From NCBI GenBank assembly GCA_016200155.1, contig JACQFG010000221.1, positions 1 to 19,117 on the forward strand: a DNA stretch of 19,117 nt, written 5' to 3'. The stretch's first letter is position 1. Each line of letters begins with the position of its first letter. Source of the DNA: Planctomycetota bacterium. Its GTDB lineage: Bacteria; Planctomycetota; Planctomycetia; Gemmatales; Gemmataceae. The translations under genes and the position numbers were made by a program. The notes below the pieces were generated by a model. That model saw nothing but the letters and a program-made list of their open reading frames with translations, had not been told where the DNA came from and did not search any database. Below, one piece after another: positions 1 through 6,700 of this stretch.

Positions 1-20
1 CGCCATAAATGGCGGGCTAT
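1..20. repeat. Palindromic intergenic repeat, family A, cut by window edge
   Basis: The first bases contain CGCCATAAATGGCGGGC. The same core recurs at 6632-6651, and a version with a TT centre lies at 6595-6616. The left part of the palindrome is missing because the window starts inside it. An ATG at position 9 lies within the repeat and would add eight residues to the macro-domain gene; it is unlikely to be the real start. Confidence 0.7.
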
Positions 21-32
21 CTGGAGATTATC

Positions 33-551
33 ATGACCGACCGGCTGCAAATCGTCGAAGGCGACATCACCAAGCTCGACGTCGACACCATCGTCAACGC
101 CGCCAACTCCAGCTTGCTCGGCGGCGGCGGCGTGGACGGGGCCATTCATCGCGCCGCCGGCAAGAAGCTCCTCGAGGAATGCCGAACCCTCGGCGGCTGC
201 GACACCGGCCAGGCCAAGATCACCAGGGGCTACAACCTCACGGCTCGCCACGTCATCCACACCGTCGGCCCCATCCACGGCGAAGAAGCCGGCCGGGATG
301 ATGAACTGCTGGCGGACTGCTATCGCAACTCTCTGGAACTCGCCGTCAAAAACGGCTTGAAGAGCATCGCGTTCCCGTCGATCAGCACCGGCGCCTTCGG
401 TTTCCCGATGGACCGCGCCGCCCGCATCGCCATCCGCGCGGTACGTGCGTTCCTCGCGGCGCGTCCCGAAATCGAGAAAGTGCTGCTCGTGTGCTTCGGC
501 AAAGAAGCGCTGCGCATTCATCAGGCGGCGCTGTCAGAGCCTGAAGCGTGA
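33..551 (+). CDS. Macro-domain protein, YmdB/MacroD-like O-acetyl-ADP-ribose deacetylase
   Basis: The 172-residue protein matches the single-domain bacterial macro family in length (E. coli YmdB is about 177). Visible hallmarks are GDIT near the N-terminus, the ADP-ribose-binding stretch VNAANSSLLGGGGVDGAIHR, then CDTGQAKITRGYNL, VIHTVGP and the phosphate-binding loop SISTGAFGFP. Members remove ADP-ribose from acidic residues or hydrolyse O-acetyl-ADP-ribose in the cytoplasm. I chose the ATG at 33 because GGAG lies six bases upstream; the in-frame ATG at 9 sits inside a repeat and has no ribosome binding site. It ends 11 bases before the convergent gene at 563. Family assignment is firm; the exact substrate is not shown by the sequence. 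Confidence 0.93.
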   Translation: MTDRLQIVEGDITKLDVDTIVNAANSSLLGGGGVDGAIHRAAGKKLLEECRTLGGCDTGQAKITRGYNLTARHVIHTVGPIHGEEAGRDDELLADCYRNSLELAVKNGLKSIAFPSISTGAFGFPMDRAARIAIRAVRAFLAARPEIEKVLLVCFGKEALRIHQAALSEPEA

Positions 552-562
552 GCGAAGAAATG

Positions 563-907
563 TTACTTTTTCTTGGCATCGACCGCTTGCACGGTGCCGG
601 CAGCGGTGTCGACCGTCCATGCCGCGACCTCCTTGCCGTCGATGCGGTAGCACACGTTGAACATGCGCGTCGAATCGATGATGCCGGGATGGAACGGCCG
701 GCGGACGCTCCAGGTGCGTTCCTTGACATCGTGATCCCAGTTTTCGCGATCGATCTCGCGAATGCGGGCTTGCTGCGTCTTGAGTACGAGCTGGATGGCC
801 GCGGCGTGCGGCGACGTCTTCGTTTGCTCGCCTTGCTGGGCGTCGGCGCTGAACGTCAGCAGGGCCAAAAGGGCGACGAGGACCGCGAAGGAAATTCGGA
901 CTTGCAT
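563..907 (-). CDS. Small secreted protein of unknown function
   Basis: The 114-residue product starts MQVRISFAVLVALLALL and has a typical signal peptide with a likely cleavage after ADA near residue 23. The mature part of about 90 residues is hydrophilic, with RTWSVRRPFHP, a tyrosine-rich strand and a lysine-rich tail (VDAKKK). The start at 907 is set by a perfect AGGAGG six bases upstream; an ATG 21 bases earlier lacks this. It probably works in the periplasm or outside the cell. I recognise no family. It is divergent from the gene at 1131 and convergent with the macro-domain gene. Confidence 0.8.
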   Translation of the reverse strand: MQVRISFAVLVALLALLTFSADAQQGEQTKTSPHAAAIQLVLKTQQARIREIDRENWDHDVKERTWSVRRPFHPGIIDSTRMFNVCYRIDGKEVAAWTVDTAAGTVQAVDAKKK

Positions 908-1090
908 GGCTCGCCTCCTGATGATCAAGGTCGGTTGTGCTTGTTGGCAAGATAGGGACGTATCATCGATCCACGGGCTGCGTCAATGTCTATTGTAGAA
1001 AAATCAAGCTCCGTTGCAGGCAAGGGGGGCTCAGTCGGCCAGGACGTGCGTGTAAAACTCGCAGGCGCAATGCAAGTCATTTGCTCCGAA

Positions 1091-1096
1091 TATAAT
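1091..1096 (+). promoter_or_regulatory. Likely -10 element upstream of the 1131 gene
   Basis: TATAAT lies 34 bases before the start codon at 1131, and AGAGGA follows at 1118-1123 as ribosome binding site. No good -35 hexamer is seen at 16 to 18 bases. The longer string TATAATACTC also occurs at 18480, upstream of another gene. Confidence 0.45.
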
Positions 1097-1130
1097 ACTC
1101 CGTCAGCATTCATCACCAGAGGATCATCGG

Positions 1131-2297
1131 ATGGGCTGGGTTGTCGGCGGGGCGGTTGCCGCGACCGTTGTCGTCTTCATCGGACTCGTCGCGTGGCAAA
1201 TCCGCCGCCGGCATATGCAGCGCTGGCTGCCGGCGTACCTGCGCGAACGCCATCGCTTTCAACCGCCGCGACCCGACGAAGAAATCCACGTCATTCTGTG
1301 CATCTGCGATCACTTCGAGCCGAAGGCCGGCAAGGCGAGCGTCGAGACCGGCCGGCAGCGCGTCGCCCGGTGGGTTGAGCAATATCCCAAACAGTTCGGC
1401 CACTTCCGCGACAGCGACGGTCGGCCGCCGCGCTACACGTTCTTCTTTCCGATCGAGGAGTACGAGAAGGAATACCTCGACGCGCTGGCGGGTCTGTGCC
1501 GGGCGGAGTTCGGCGAAGTCGAGATTCATCTGCATCACGACAAGGACACGCCCGAGGGATTGCGTGCGAAGCTGCTCGGCTTCAAGGACGTCCTCGCCGG
1601 GCACGGTTTGCTGTCGCGGCATCGGCAGACCGGGGCGCTGATGTACGCCTTCATCCACGGCAACTGGGCCTTGTGCAACGCCCGGCTCGATAACTGGCAC
1701 TGCGGCGTCGATCACGAGATTCCGGTGTTGCTGGAGACCGGGTGTTATGCCGACATGACGTTCCCGTCGGCGCCGAGTGTGACGCAGCCGCCGATCATCA
1801 ACCGCATCTACTGGGCGTGCGATCGACCGGACGGGCCGCGCTCGCAGGACATCGCGTTGCCGGAGGGGTCGCCGATCGACAGGGCGCTCTTGCTGGTGCA
1901 AGGCCCGCTGCTCCTGGACTGGAGCCGGCGCAAGTGGGGCGTGATGCCGGCCGTCGAGAACGCGTGTTTGCAGACGAGCCAGCCGCCGAGCCTGGAGCGG
2001 TTGTGGCTGTGGCTGCGAGCGCGGGTGCAGGTTCCGGAGCGGCCGGACTGGTACTTCGTCAAGCTGCACGCCCACGGCGGCCCGGAGCACGATCACGAGA
2101 CGCTGCTGGGTGGGCCGATGGTGAAGTTCCACGAAGACCTGGCGAAGCTGGCCCGCGACAATCCAAAGTTTCACGTTCACTACGTGACAGCCCGCGAGAT
2201 GGTCAACCTCATCAAAGCAGCGAAGGCGGGGTTCAAAGGCCCGGTCGCGGAGGCGCGCGATTGGGAGTTGATGTCCAACCTGCAAGCCCCACCATGA
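1131..2297 (+). CDS. Membrane-anchored polysaccharide-deacetylase-like protein
   Basis: The 388-residue protein has an N-terminal membrane anchor (residues 3-22) followed by RRRH and a large domain. Conserved-looking blocks are ICDHFEP (58-64), EIHLHHDKD (131-139), FIHGNWALCNAR (174-185), ETGCYADMTFPSAPS (202-216) and KLHAHGG (311-317). The Asp in the first block and the His clusters look like metal ligands of a polysaccharide-deacetylase/glycoside-hydrolase beta-alpha barrel. The GNWAL and TGCYADMT blocks resemble those I associate with uncharacterised deacetylase-like proteins of exopolysaccharide loci; this is recall, not a search. The start has AGAGGA seven bases upstream. The last codons and stop lie inside a 31-bp inverted repeat shared with the converging epimerase gene. 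A role in surface polysaccharide processing is inferred from fold and neighbours. Confidence 0.75.
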   Translation: MGWVVGGAVAATVVVFIGLVAWQIRRRHMQRWLPAYLRERHRFQPPRPDEEIHVILCICDHFEPKAGKASVETGRQRVARWVEQYPKQFGHFRDSDGRPPRYTFFFPIEEYEKEYLDALAGLCRAEFGEVEIHLHHDKDTPEGLRAKLLGFKDVLAGHGLLSRHRQTGALMYAFIHGNWALCNARLDNWHCGVDHEIPVLLETGCYADMTFPSAPSVTQPPIINRIYWACDRPDGPRSQDIALPEGSPIDRALLLVQGPLLLDWSRRKWGVMPAVENACLQTSQPPSLERLWLWLRARVQVPERPDWYFVKLHAHGGPEHDHETLLGGPMVKFHEDLAKLARDNPKFHVHYVTAREMVNLIKAAKAGFKGPVAEARDWELMSNLQAPP

Positions 2298-2367
2298 GCG
2301 CAGCGATTGGTGGGGGTCGCCCCCGGTTCGCCCCCCCCAATCGCTGCGCTCATGGTGGGGCTTGCAG
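2280..2367. terminator. Perfect 31-bp inverted repeat between convergent genes
   Basis: Positions 2280-2310 and 2337-2367 are exact reverse complements. A further five G-C pairs follow after one mismatch, with a short loop. The hairpin lies between two convergent genes and contains both stop codons (2295-2297 on plus, 2350-2352 on minus). It could act as a bidirectional terminator, although no T-run follows either arm. Confidence 0.75.
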
Positions 2368-3276
2368 CAACTTCACTAATCCGTCGCGGAACGACACCGT
2401 CGGCTCATATCCCAGTTCCTCGCGCGCCCGGCGAATGCTCGCTTGCGACACGCGCACATCGCCGGCGCGCGGCGGCTGATGGATCGGCTGCAGCTTCGTA
2501 CCAAGAATCTCGTTCAGATAGCCCACCAATTCGAGCAAGTTCACGCTCTTGCCGGTGCCGATGTTGTAGACTCGGCCGATCGCTTTCTTCGAGTCAGCGG
2601 CGAGACGCAGGGCCCGCACGACGTCGGCGACGTAGACGAAATCGCGCGCTTGCAGGCCGTCGCCGTAGATCGTCGGCGGCTTGCCTTGTTTCATGTGGGC
2701 GCTGAAGATCGCGATGACGCCGGAATAGGGGCTCTTCGCGTCCTGGCGTGGGCCGAAGACGTTGAAGAACCGCAAGCGCACCGTCTCGAGGCCAAAGACG
2801 GAGGCGAAGGCGGTGCAGTAATGTTCGCTGGCGAGCTTGGCGGCGGCGTAAGGGGAGAGCGGGATGAGGGCATCGTCCTCGGTCCGCTCGTCGCCGGGCT
2901 GATCGCCGTAGGCGCTGGAGCTGGCGGCAAAGACGACGCGGCGGACGCCCAGCCGACGCGCCGCATCGAGAACGTTCACGGTGCCGGTGGCGCAAGCGTC
3001 ATGCGAGGCGAGCGGCGTTTCGACGCTCTTCGTCACCGACGCGACGGCGGCCAAATGATAGACGACCGCGCAGCCGGCGACCGCCTGATCGACGATCGCA
3101 GGCTGGGTGATGCTGCCGCGCACGAGTTCGATGCGGCTCTGTGCGTTTGCAAGGTTTGCGGGGTTGCCGGTGCTGAAGTCATCGAGGACGCGCACCTTTT
3201 GCCCAGCGGTAAGAAGGGCGTCGACGAGGTGCGAGCCGATGAATCCCGCGCCGCCGGTGACCAGACATTGCGTCAC
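2350..3276 (-). CDS. NAD-dependent sugar-nucleotide epimerase/dehydratase (UDP-glucose/GlcNAc 4-epimerase-like)
   Basis: The 308-residue extended short-chain dehydrogenase has the NAD-binding GGAGFIG (8-14), an acidic DDFSTG after strand two, catalytic serines in AASSSAYG and YAAAK with Tyr143 and Lys147. It also has the nucleotide-sugar signature FFNVFGPRQD and IYGDGLQARDFVYVADV typical of GalE/WbpP-type 4-epimerases. It would interconvert UDP-hexoses or UDP-N-acetylhexosamines in the cytoplasm, supplying precursors for surface polysaccharide. The start is GTG at 3276 with GGAG seven bases upstream. It diverges from the polysaccharide deacetylase at 3388 and ends in the inverted repeat at 2280-2367. 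Substrate (glucose or GlcNAc series, epimerase or dehydratase) cannot be settled from sequence. Confidence 0.93.
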   Translation of the reverse strand: MTQCLVTGGAGFIGSHLVDALLTAGQKVRVLDDFSTGNPANLANAQSRIELVRGSITQPAIVDQAVAGCAVVYHLAAVASVTKSVETPLASHDACATGTVNVLDAARRLGVRRVVFAASSSAYGDQPGDERTEDDALIPLSPYAAAKLASEHYCTAFASVFGLETVRLRFFNVFGPRQDAKSPYSGVIAIFSAHMKQGKPPTIYGDGLQARDFVYVADVVRALRLAADSKKAIGRVYNIGTGKSVNLLELVGYLNEILGTKLQPIHQPPRAGDVRVSQASIRRAREELGYEPTVSFRDGLVKLLQAPP

Positions 3277-3292
3277 GTGTTTGCTCCGAAAA

Positions 3293-3322
3293 TTGGTAAT
3301 TGCTGCAAGCGTAACCTATATT
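3293..3322 (+). promoter_or_regulatory. Candidate sigma-70 promoter for the 3388 deacetylase
   Basis: TTGGTA (3293-3298) and TATATT (3317-3322) are separated by 18 bases, a good housekeeping-type match. The predicted transcript would start near 3329, giving a leader of about 60 bases. The region is divergent, so overlap with the epimerase promoter is likely. Confidence 0.4.
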
Positions 3323-3387
3323 TTAGTGCTCGAAAAAACAAACGACGCAATCTTCGTGTTCTTGGTGCCCTTCGTGGAAGTTTTTTC

Positions 3388-4227
3388 ATGAAATCGCTGG
3401 CAAAATCCACGCTGTACGGTCTGTACAAATATACCGGCGCCATGGCGGTCCAGGAACGGCTCGCCTACTGGTCGGGCCGGCGTTTCATGTCGGTCGTGCT
3501 GTTTCATCGCGTCACCGACGCGATTCCCGAGGACGGGCTGACGGTCAGCACTGCCTGGTTTCGCGGGTTTTGCAAGCTGATGCGCGACCGTTTCCACGTG
3601 GTCTCGCTAGCGACGCTGCACCGGATGTTGATGACGGGCCAGACGCCGCCGCTGCGAACCGTGGCGATCACATTCGACGATTGCTATCGCGACAACCTCG
3701 CTGCCGCGCGGGTGCTCGCTCTGCATCGGCTGCCGGCGACGTTTTTCATACCGACGAAATATGTCGGAACCGATCACGTGTTCCCGTGGGACACCGGCCT
3801 GACGCAGATGCCGAACCTGACCTGGCAGCACGTCAAGGAGATGCAGGACCTGGGCCACGAGATCGGCTCGCACACAGTGTCGCATCCGGACCTGGGCGTC
3901 ATCAGCCCGGCGAAGGCGCGACGCGAGATGGCGGATTCGAAAAAGACGCTCGAGGACAAGCTGCAGCGCCCCGTCCGCTGGTTTGCGTACCCGTTCGGCG
4001 GTCGAGGCAACTTCCGCCCTGAATATTTGCCGCTGACGCGCGAACTGGGCTACGACGCCTGCTTCTCGGCGGTGAGCGGATTCATCCAGCCGCACCTGCG
4101 CGGGCAGATCTTGCCGCGCGAGGCGATGCCGTACTTCCGTTCGCTGCTCAACCTGGAGCTGCATTTGAGCGGATGTCTCGACTGGTTCTACGGCATGAAG
4201 CGGCGCGTTGGGTTGCTGTCTCTGTGA
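3388..4227 (+). CDS. Polysaccharide deacetylase (NodB homology, carbohydrate esterase 4)
   Basis: The 279-residue protein has the CE4 motifs in order: LFHRV (38-42), motif 1 TFDD (95-98) with the catalytic base and metal-binding Asp, motif 2 SHTVSH with His162 and His166, and motif 3 FAYPFGG (199-205). Such enzymes remove N- or O-acetyl groups from exopolysaccharide or peptidoglycan sugars. No classical signal peptide is seen; the N-terminus is MKSLAKSTLYGLYKYTG. Deacetylases of this type commonly sit in exopolysaccharide clusters linked to PEP-CTERM proteins, which fits the gene at 4462. The frame stays open far upstream, but ATG 3388 has GGAAG seven bases before it and the upstream frame lies antisense to the epimerase. 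A sigma-70-like promoter precedes it at 3293-3322. Confidence 0.93.
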   Translation: MKSLAKSTLYGLYKYTGAMAVQERLAYWSGRRFMSVVLFHRVTDAIPEDGLTVSTAWFRGFCKLMRDRFHVVSLATLHRMLMTGQTPPLRTVAITFDDCYRDNLAAARVLALHRLPATFFIPTKYVGTDHVFPWDTGLTQMPNLTWQHVKEMQDLGHEIGSHTVSHPDLGVISPAKARREMADSKKTLEDKLQRPVRWFAYPFGGRGNFRPEYLPLTRELGYDACFSAVSGFIQPHLRGQILPREAMPYFRSLLNLELHLSGCLDWFYGMKRRVGLLSL

Positions 4228-4389
4228 GAACCGTCGGCTCCGTCATTCGTGGAGCGCTAACCAATGTTTACAAATTGGCGTAAATGCAGGTTGACACAAA
4301 TCTGAAACTCTGCCGTCCTGCAAACGTGTCGCGCCTGCAAAATGCTGAGAAACGTTGAACTGGTGGGAATAGGGGAATGACGACGGCCC

Positions 4390-4405
4390 TCGGCACGCTG
4401 ATTGC
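4390..4405 (+). promoter_or_regulatory. Sigma-54 (RpoN) promoter of the PEP-CTERM gene
   Basis: The sequence TCGGCACGCTGATTGC carries the -24 GG at 4392-4393 and the -12 GC at 4404-4405, exactly ten bases between them. GGCACG-N4-TTGCA follows the consensus TGGCACG-N4-TTGCW with one mismatch (C for the first T). Transcription would begin near 4416-4418, about 45 bases before the ATG at 4462. Location in a non-coding region in front of the gene makes chance less likely. It implies need for a sigma-54 activator ATPase, not encoded in the window. Confidence 0.75.
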
Positions 4406-4461
4406 ATGGGGATTACATCCCGGAACAAACCTATTTCATTCCACCGTGCGAGAAGACAGTC

Positions 4462-6537
4462 ATGAACAGCCAATCTACCGAACGCAAGGCCAGGAAACGA
4501 GGCGCGATCGCGGTGATCGCTTCCCTGGCGTTGCTCACCGTCGCGGCGTTGGGTCTGGATGCACAGCCGGGCGAAGCCGTTGCCGCCAAGCAGCAACCCG
4601 TGGCCGAGGCGATGCGCGCCCCCGGATTGCTGCTCAAGTGGGCGGGCGTCGTTCGTCTGGGCGTCACCGAGGATTGGTTCGAGGACGGCCAATGGATGCC
4701 GGCCGTGCATACCAAGAAATTCAAGGACGAACTGGCCAAAGGAAAGGCGATCCCCGATTCGCACAAGGAAGTCGCCGGGGCGGCCCTCTACTACGCGGTT
4801 TTCCAGAACATGCGCACCAACGCCAAGGCGGGAGACACCTTCGGCACCGGCATGGCGGGGTTTGACGGCATGCTTCAGCCCGGCGCGGGAACGCAGATTT
4901 CGCCCCGCCGACTCGACGTGACTGCGGAGTATCTTTACGTCTACCAGATCGTCAATGCACGCGGCAACGACCCGCGCAACCGTCTTGAGAAACCGCCGGC
5001 GCGGAGCACTATCAAAGAAGCCAACTTCGACGACGTTGTTGCAAATCAGATGGACAAGATTTTCCCGGCCAAGTCGGTCCATCGTTTCGCGTTGACTCTG
5101 TCCGTTCCCCCGAGCGAAATTAGCTCGTGGGGTTATTTTGATAACTCCGGCTTCGTGTCCAAACCATCGGAGCGCAAAGACATCCTCGGCCACGCGGTGA
5201 AAGACGGCGAGAACCGCGTCCGCGCGATCTCGTCGAGCACCTCGGTCATCATGGAACACAAGCATCCGGCCTACAAGAGCCGGGCCATCGGTCAGGGCCT
5301 CGCAAACCTCCTGCCGTCGTTTCACATGGGCGACAGCCTGACCAACCTCGATCAGTCGTCCACGAACCCGCGCAACGCCATCAAGACCCTGGCAGCTTCG
5401 GTCGCAGCCGGCCAAGATGACAAGATGAAGTTGCTGGTCGACAAGGGCGATAAGGGCACCGCGAAGAAGAAGGTCGATGTGAAGTACGCGAATTTCGCCG
5501 AAATGGAAGCCAAGAAATCGGCCATCAAGCCTCAGTCCCTCGATATCGTGTCGGCAGGCGATGAGGATGTGCTGCTCCAGAGCGAACGCCCCACCATTCG
5601 GGCCGTGATGATCGCCCTGTTCGACAAGGAAGGCGGCGTCAAGCAGATGCAGCACAGCGTCGCGTTTGGCTTCACCTCCAACCTGCCCCCGAAGTGGGAA
5701 ACGGCACGCGGCGACGACAAGCTTTCTCTGCAGCAAAGCGAACGCGTCCGTAATCCAGCCGAGCTGTTCTCGAAGGCAGCGATGGATGCGGCCGATGAGC
5801 ACACGAACAAGCTCGCGCATGCCGTCAAGAATGACCTGGCGGCGCCGGTGAACGCGTTTTTCTCGAGCGGCATCCCGCTTGAATTCGGCAACCAGGTTGC
5901 GGGCGTTGGCATCGACCGGAGCCTCGACCTGGCCTCGATGGTTCAGGCTCAGGCCGTGAAGCTTGCCGCTTTCGGCGCGAACCAGCCCGCTGCATTCACC
6001 GCGGGTGCGGACGGCAACTTCGCCGCCACGCTTCCGGCCGGTCCGGCCCCCGCGGCGGGCGTCGATGGCGGCATCGGCGTTGCCGGCGGCTACGGCGGCT
6101 TCGGCGGAGCGGCCCCCGGCGGCGGCGGCGGCGGGGCCGGCATCCCGGGCTTCGGCGGATCCTTCTCGCGCCCCGGCAGCGGCGGTGGGTTCGGCGGCGG
6201 CACCGGCAGCGGCTCCTCCGACCAGACCCAACGTCAGCCCCAGCAGCAATCCGGCGCCCAGAACATCATCATTAACTTCGACGCCACGCTGCTCAATACC
6301 CAGCAGCAGAACCAAAACCAGAACCAGTTCCAGATTCAGCAGCAGAATCAGAACCAGAACCAGCATCAGAGCAACCGCAACAACCATGGCCACGGACATC
6401 ACGGACATCACAACGGCCACGTCGTGCCCGCCCCGGCCTCGCTGCTCCTGGGCTTGCTCGGCCTGCCCGGCCTGCTCCTTCTGCGGCGCCGCAAAGCCGC
6501 CGACGCGCTGCCCGACATGACCGCGACCGTCGCCTAG
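4462..6537 (+). CDS. Large PEP-CTERM-type surface protein with Gly-, Gln/Asn- and His-rich tail
   Basis: The 691-residue protein has a basic N-terminus followed by a signal segment (about 14-31). A long region of about 500 residues without a recognised domain includes SVPPSEISSWGYFDNSGFV. A glycine-rich segment (about 536-587), a Gln/Asn-rich segment (about 590-640) and a short Gly-His run (about 641-653) follow. The C-terminus is VPAPAS (655-660), a hydrophobic helix and RRRK (675-678), the tripartite PEP-CTERM sorting signal recognised by exosortases, here with Ala in place of Glu. The protein is probably exported, processed near VPAP and released or anchored in the envelope matrix. I chose ATG 4462 because an in-frame ATG at 4402 overlaps the sigma-54 -12 element. 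No exosortase gene is in the window. Confidence 0.88.
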   Translation: MNSQSTERKARKRGAIAVIASLALLTVAALGLDAQPGEAVAAKQQPVAEAMRAPGLLLKWAGVVRLGVTEDWFEDGQWMPAVHTKKFKDELAKGKAIPDSHKEVAGAALYYAVFQNMRTNAKAGDTFGTGMAGFDGMLQPGAGTQISPRRLDVTAEYLYVYQIVNARGNDPRNRLEKPPARSTIKEANFDDVVANQMDKIFPAKSVHRFALTLSVPPSEISSWGYFDNSGFVSKPSERKDILGHAVKDGENRVRAISSSTSVIMEHKHPAYKSRAIGQGLANLLPSFHMGDSLTNLDQSSTNPRNAIKTLAASVAAGQDDKMKLLVDKGDKGTAKKKVDVKYANFAEMEAKKSAIKPQSLDIVSAGDEDVLLQSERPTIRAVMIALFDKEGGVKQMQHSVAFGFTSNLPPKWETARGDDKLSLQQSERVRNPAELFSKAAMDAADEHTNKLAHAVKNDLAAPVNAFFSSGIPLEFGNQVAGVGIDRSLDLASMVQAQAVKLAAFGANQPAAFTAGADGNFAATLPAGPAPAAGVDGGIGVAGGYGGFGGAAPGGGGGGAGIPGFGGSFSRPGSGGGFGGGTGSGSSDQTQRQPQQQSGAQNIIINFDATLLNTQQQNQNQNQFQIQQQNQNQNQHQSNRNNHGHGHHGHHNGHVVPAPASLLLGLLGLPGLLLLRRRKAADALPDMTATVA

Positions 6538-6557
6538 CGGTCCATCGACAACCATTC

Positions 6558-6594
6558 CAGGGCCCGCGGCTTCCGCCGCGGGCCCTGTTCATTT
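6558..6594 (+). terminator. Rho-independent terminator after the PEP-CTERM gene
   Basis: A 13-bp perfect GC-rich stem (6558-6570 with 6575-6587) encloses the loop TTCC and is followed by TTCATTT. It starts 21 bases after the stop codon at 6537. Shape and position fit an intrinsic terminator. Confidence 0.8.
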
Positions 6595-6651
6595 AGCCCG
6601 CCATTTATGGCGGGCTCTTTACACGCAGACTGCCCGCCATAAATGGCGGGC
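6595..6651. repeat. Two inverted copies of palindromic repeat family A
   Basis: AGCCCGCCAT-TT-ATGGCGGGCT (6595-6616) and GCCCGCCAT-AA-ATGGCGGGC (6632-6651) are each self-complementary and are also reverse complements of each other. They are 15 bases apart. The second copy with its flank CTAT matches the partial copy at the left window edge. Confidence 0.85.
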
Positions 6652-6700
6652 TATATATTAGCACCTTACGTTACGCATCGCCGTTCGCGAGGAAATGGAA

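Noticed and set aside
1113..2285. A 390-codon open frame on the minus strand opposite the deacetylase-like gene
   Set aside because: Antisense shadow; composition is unnatural and no start signal is visible, while the plus frame has conserved-looking blocks and a ribosome binding site.
3264..3288. Second sigma-54 promoter near GTCACGTGTTTGCT
   Set aside because: The spacing between the -24-like and -12-like parts is one base short and GG is replaced by GT; it also overlaps the epimerase start.
2443..3387. In-frame upstream extension of the polysaccharide deacetylase
   Set aside because: The extra 315 codons run antisense through the epimerase gene and resemble no protein; ATG 3388 has a ribosome binding site and starts the NodB-type protein.
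6295..6420. Possible CRISPR or tandem DNA repeat
   Set aside because: The repeated CAGAACCAG-type units are in frame within the PEP-CTERM gene and code for the Gln/Asn-rich segment; spacing is irregular and there are no spacers.
4243..6555. A 770-codon open frame on the minus strand opposite the PEP-CTERM gene
   Set aside because: It is the antisense shadow of a well-supported gene with signal peptide, sorting signal, promoter and terminator. Its low-complexity parts mirror the Gln/Asn and glycine codons.
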